Below, one piece after another: positions 62,997-64,000 of a stretch of DNA of 64,000 nt. The notes below the pieces were generated by a model. That model saw only the letters and a list, made by a program, of their open reading frames with translations, was not told the DNA's origin and made no database searches. Location of the stretch: the NCBI GenBank assembly GCA_963848495.1, contig CAWKDV010000003.1, positions 434,001-498,000 of the forward strand. Reading direction: 5' to 3'. Position 1 is the stretch's first letter; every line of letters begins with the position of its first letter. The translations under genes were made by a program, and so were the position numbers. The DNA is from JAICJR01 sp963848495. GTDB lineage: Bacteria; Actinomycetota; Thermoleophilia; Solirubrobacterales; Thermoleophilaceae.

Positions 62997-63325
62997 CGAG
63001 CCTCGTAGCGCTCCTGCTCGTCGGCCGTTCTCTCCGCCCATGGAATCGCCTCCAGTCGTCCGTCCGGTATCGGCTTGCCGCTCTCGACCGAGAGCCCGTA
63101 GGTGCCCGCGTCGACGCGCTTCTCGGCACGCTCGATGGCTGCGAGCTCCTGGCGCAGCCGCTCCTTGATGCCCTCGTCGAGCTCCTCGTCGAAGAGCTCA
63201 CTCGCGTCGTCGGCGGCATCGAGCGGCTCCTCGAGTCCCTCGCGCGGCGCGGTTCTCCCGGCCAGCGCGGCCTCGATTCGCGCTCGCTCGCGCGTCAGCA
63301 GCTCCCGTGCTCGTCCCTCCTCCAC
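62993..63325 (-). CDS. TraR/DksA-like protein lacking the zinc-finger cysteines
   Basis: The 110-residue protein has a coiled-coil-like N-terminus (RARELLTRERARIEAAL, DEELDEGIKERLRQELAAIERAEKR) and the C-terminal TYGLSVESGKPIPDGRLEAIPWAER, which aligns with the zinc finger of TraR/DksA proteins. All four cysteines are replaced (S79, S82 and the second pair near 100-103). The GTG start is at 63325. It may act as an RNA-polymerase-channel protein that folds without zinc. Confidence 0.75.
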   Translation of the reverse strand: MEEGRARELLTRERARIEAALAGRTAPREGLEEPLDAADDASELFDEELDEGIKERLRQELAAIERAEKRVDAGTYGLSVESGKPIPDGRLEAIPWAERTADEQERYEAR

Positions 63326-63352
63326 CCGCGCATCGTAATACTCACCGGCGCG

Positions 63353-64000
63353 ATGGCGATTGTAAGCGCAGTGATCTTTGACCTCGATGGAGTGCTGGTG
63401 GACTCCGAGCAGGTCTGGGGATCGGTGCGCGAGCGGCTCACGAAGGACAGCGGCGGCCGCTGGCACGACGGCGCGCTGCGGGCGATGATGGGCATGAGCT
63501 CGATCGAGTGGTCGCGCTACATGCACGACGAGCTGGGCGTGCCGATGGCGCCCGAGGAGATCTCGCGCGAGGTCGTCCGCCAGGTCGGCGAGAGCTACGC
63601 CGAGCACCTGCCGCTGATCGACGGCGCGCCGGAGGCCGTGAGGAGGCTGGCGGCTCGCTGGCCGCTGGGGCTTGCCTCCTCCGCCAACCGCGAGATCATC
63701 GACCGCGTGCTCGATCTCACGGGCCTCGGCGACTCCTTCGCCGCGACGGTCTCCTCCGAGGAGGTGCCGCACGGCAAGCCGGCGCCTGACGTGTACCTGG
63801 AGGCGAGCCGGCGGCTCGGCGCCCGGCCGAGCGAGTCGGCGGCGGTGGAGGACTCCACCAACGGCCTGCTGTCGGCTCGCGCCGCCGGCATGACCGTGGT
63901 GGCGATCCCCAACCGCGAGTTCCCGCCCGCGCCCGAGGGACTGGCCGCCGCCGACATCGTGCTCGACTCCCTCCATGAGCTGACTCCAGAGGTGATCCCT
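63353..64000 (+). CDS. HAD-superfamily phosphatase (beta-phosphoglucomutase-like), 3' end beyond window
   Basis: 216 codons are visible from ATG 63353. Motif I VIFDLDGVLVDSE, motif II in LASSAN, the Lys of GKPAPDVYLEA and motif III VEDSTNGLLSARAAG are intact. The cap domain between motifs I and II is of the alpha-helical type. It removes phosphate from, or isomerises, a sugar phosphate or similar metabolite. It is divergent from the TraR/DksA-like gene across 27 bases. Confidence 0.92.
   Translation, partial: MAIVSAVIFDLDGVLVDSEQVWGSVRERLTKDSGGRWHDGALRAMMGMSSIEWSRYMHDELGVPMAPEEISREVVRQVGESYAEHLPLIDGAPEAVRRLAARWPLGLASSANREIIDRVLDLTGLGDSFAATVSSEEVPHGKPAPDVYLEASRRLGARPSESAAVEDSTNGLLSARAAGMTVVAIPNREFPPAPEGLAAADIVLDSLHELTPEVIP

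Overview
The window is GC-rich (about 70%) bacterial DNA, packed with short-gap and 4-bp overlapping genes and many GTG/TTG starts. The housekeeping block on the minus strand (yebC, ruvC-ruvA-ruvB, secDF, recJ, rel, with pdxS-pdxT just upstream) is the classical actinobacterial order. Together with AbiEi/DUF559-type proteins, a fused SecDF, GH92 and GH-A secreted glycosidases and frequent TAnnnT boxes 6-8 nt before start codons, it suggests a deep-branching actinobacterium such as Thermoleophilia (Solirubrobacterales/Gaiellales). That placement is inference; no rRNA is present.

Layout. 1-8727: cell-surface carbohydrate region with an NDP-sugar epimerase fragment, two secreted clan GH-A glycosidases, an O-antigen-ligase/polymerase-like membrane protein, a BY-kinase chain-length regulator and a GT4 glycosyltransferase. 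8735-24224: the conserved minus-strand block, rel, a recJ broken by a 1-nt frameshift, a small membrane protein, secDF, a zinc-ribbon/PAS protein, a methyltransferase and GT4 pair, a conserved acidic protein, ruvB-ruvA-ruvC and yebC. 24286-28238: accessory insert with a large RTX-plus-propeller secreted protein and a Fic AMPylase with a damaged 5' end. 28246-32978: M29 aminopeptidase, pdxT, pdxS, a membrane protein, an RpiR regulator and an SDR. 32991-41907: GH92 mannosidase, diiron-SCP2 protein, GNAT, MFS exporter, alpha/beta hydrolase, SDR reductase, NTF2-like and HesB-like proteins. 41953-45550: ABC permease and ATPase (convergent), PfkB kinase and CpsB-type phosphatase. 45547-52056: a tight operon of MmpL/RND transporter, acyl-CoA ligase and wax-ester synthase/DGAT, ending in the CpsB phosphatase. 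52317-64000: NDH-2-like flavoprotein, DUF2127, GGDEF, a DUF559 protein next to a complete IS30-family element, NfeD-SPFH pair, lipoprotein, GH5 glycosidase, a split Ada/AlkA repair pair, a lipase, a zinc-less TraR/DksA-like protein and a HAD phosphatase running off the end.

The most unusual structure is not a gene. Several gene ends carry arrays of 7-bp units, often followed by the same unit in inverse orientation, giving long hairpins whose mismatches fall at the seventh base of each unit. Two unit families recur at different loci (GCGGACT/AGTCCGC and GATCACn), and a third array (GAGCGCn) sits in frame inside the RTX-propeller gene. A separate 187-bp element at 36872-37058 has an outer inverted repeat enclosing two hairpins with near-identical 7-nt loops, and the IS30 copy seems to have landed in a related palindrome.

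Two apparent single-base frameshifts (recJ, fic) could be real lesions or assembly errors. No tRNA, rRNA or CRISPR array was seen.
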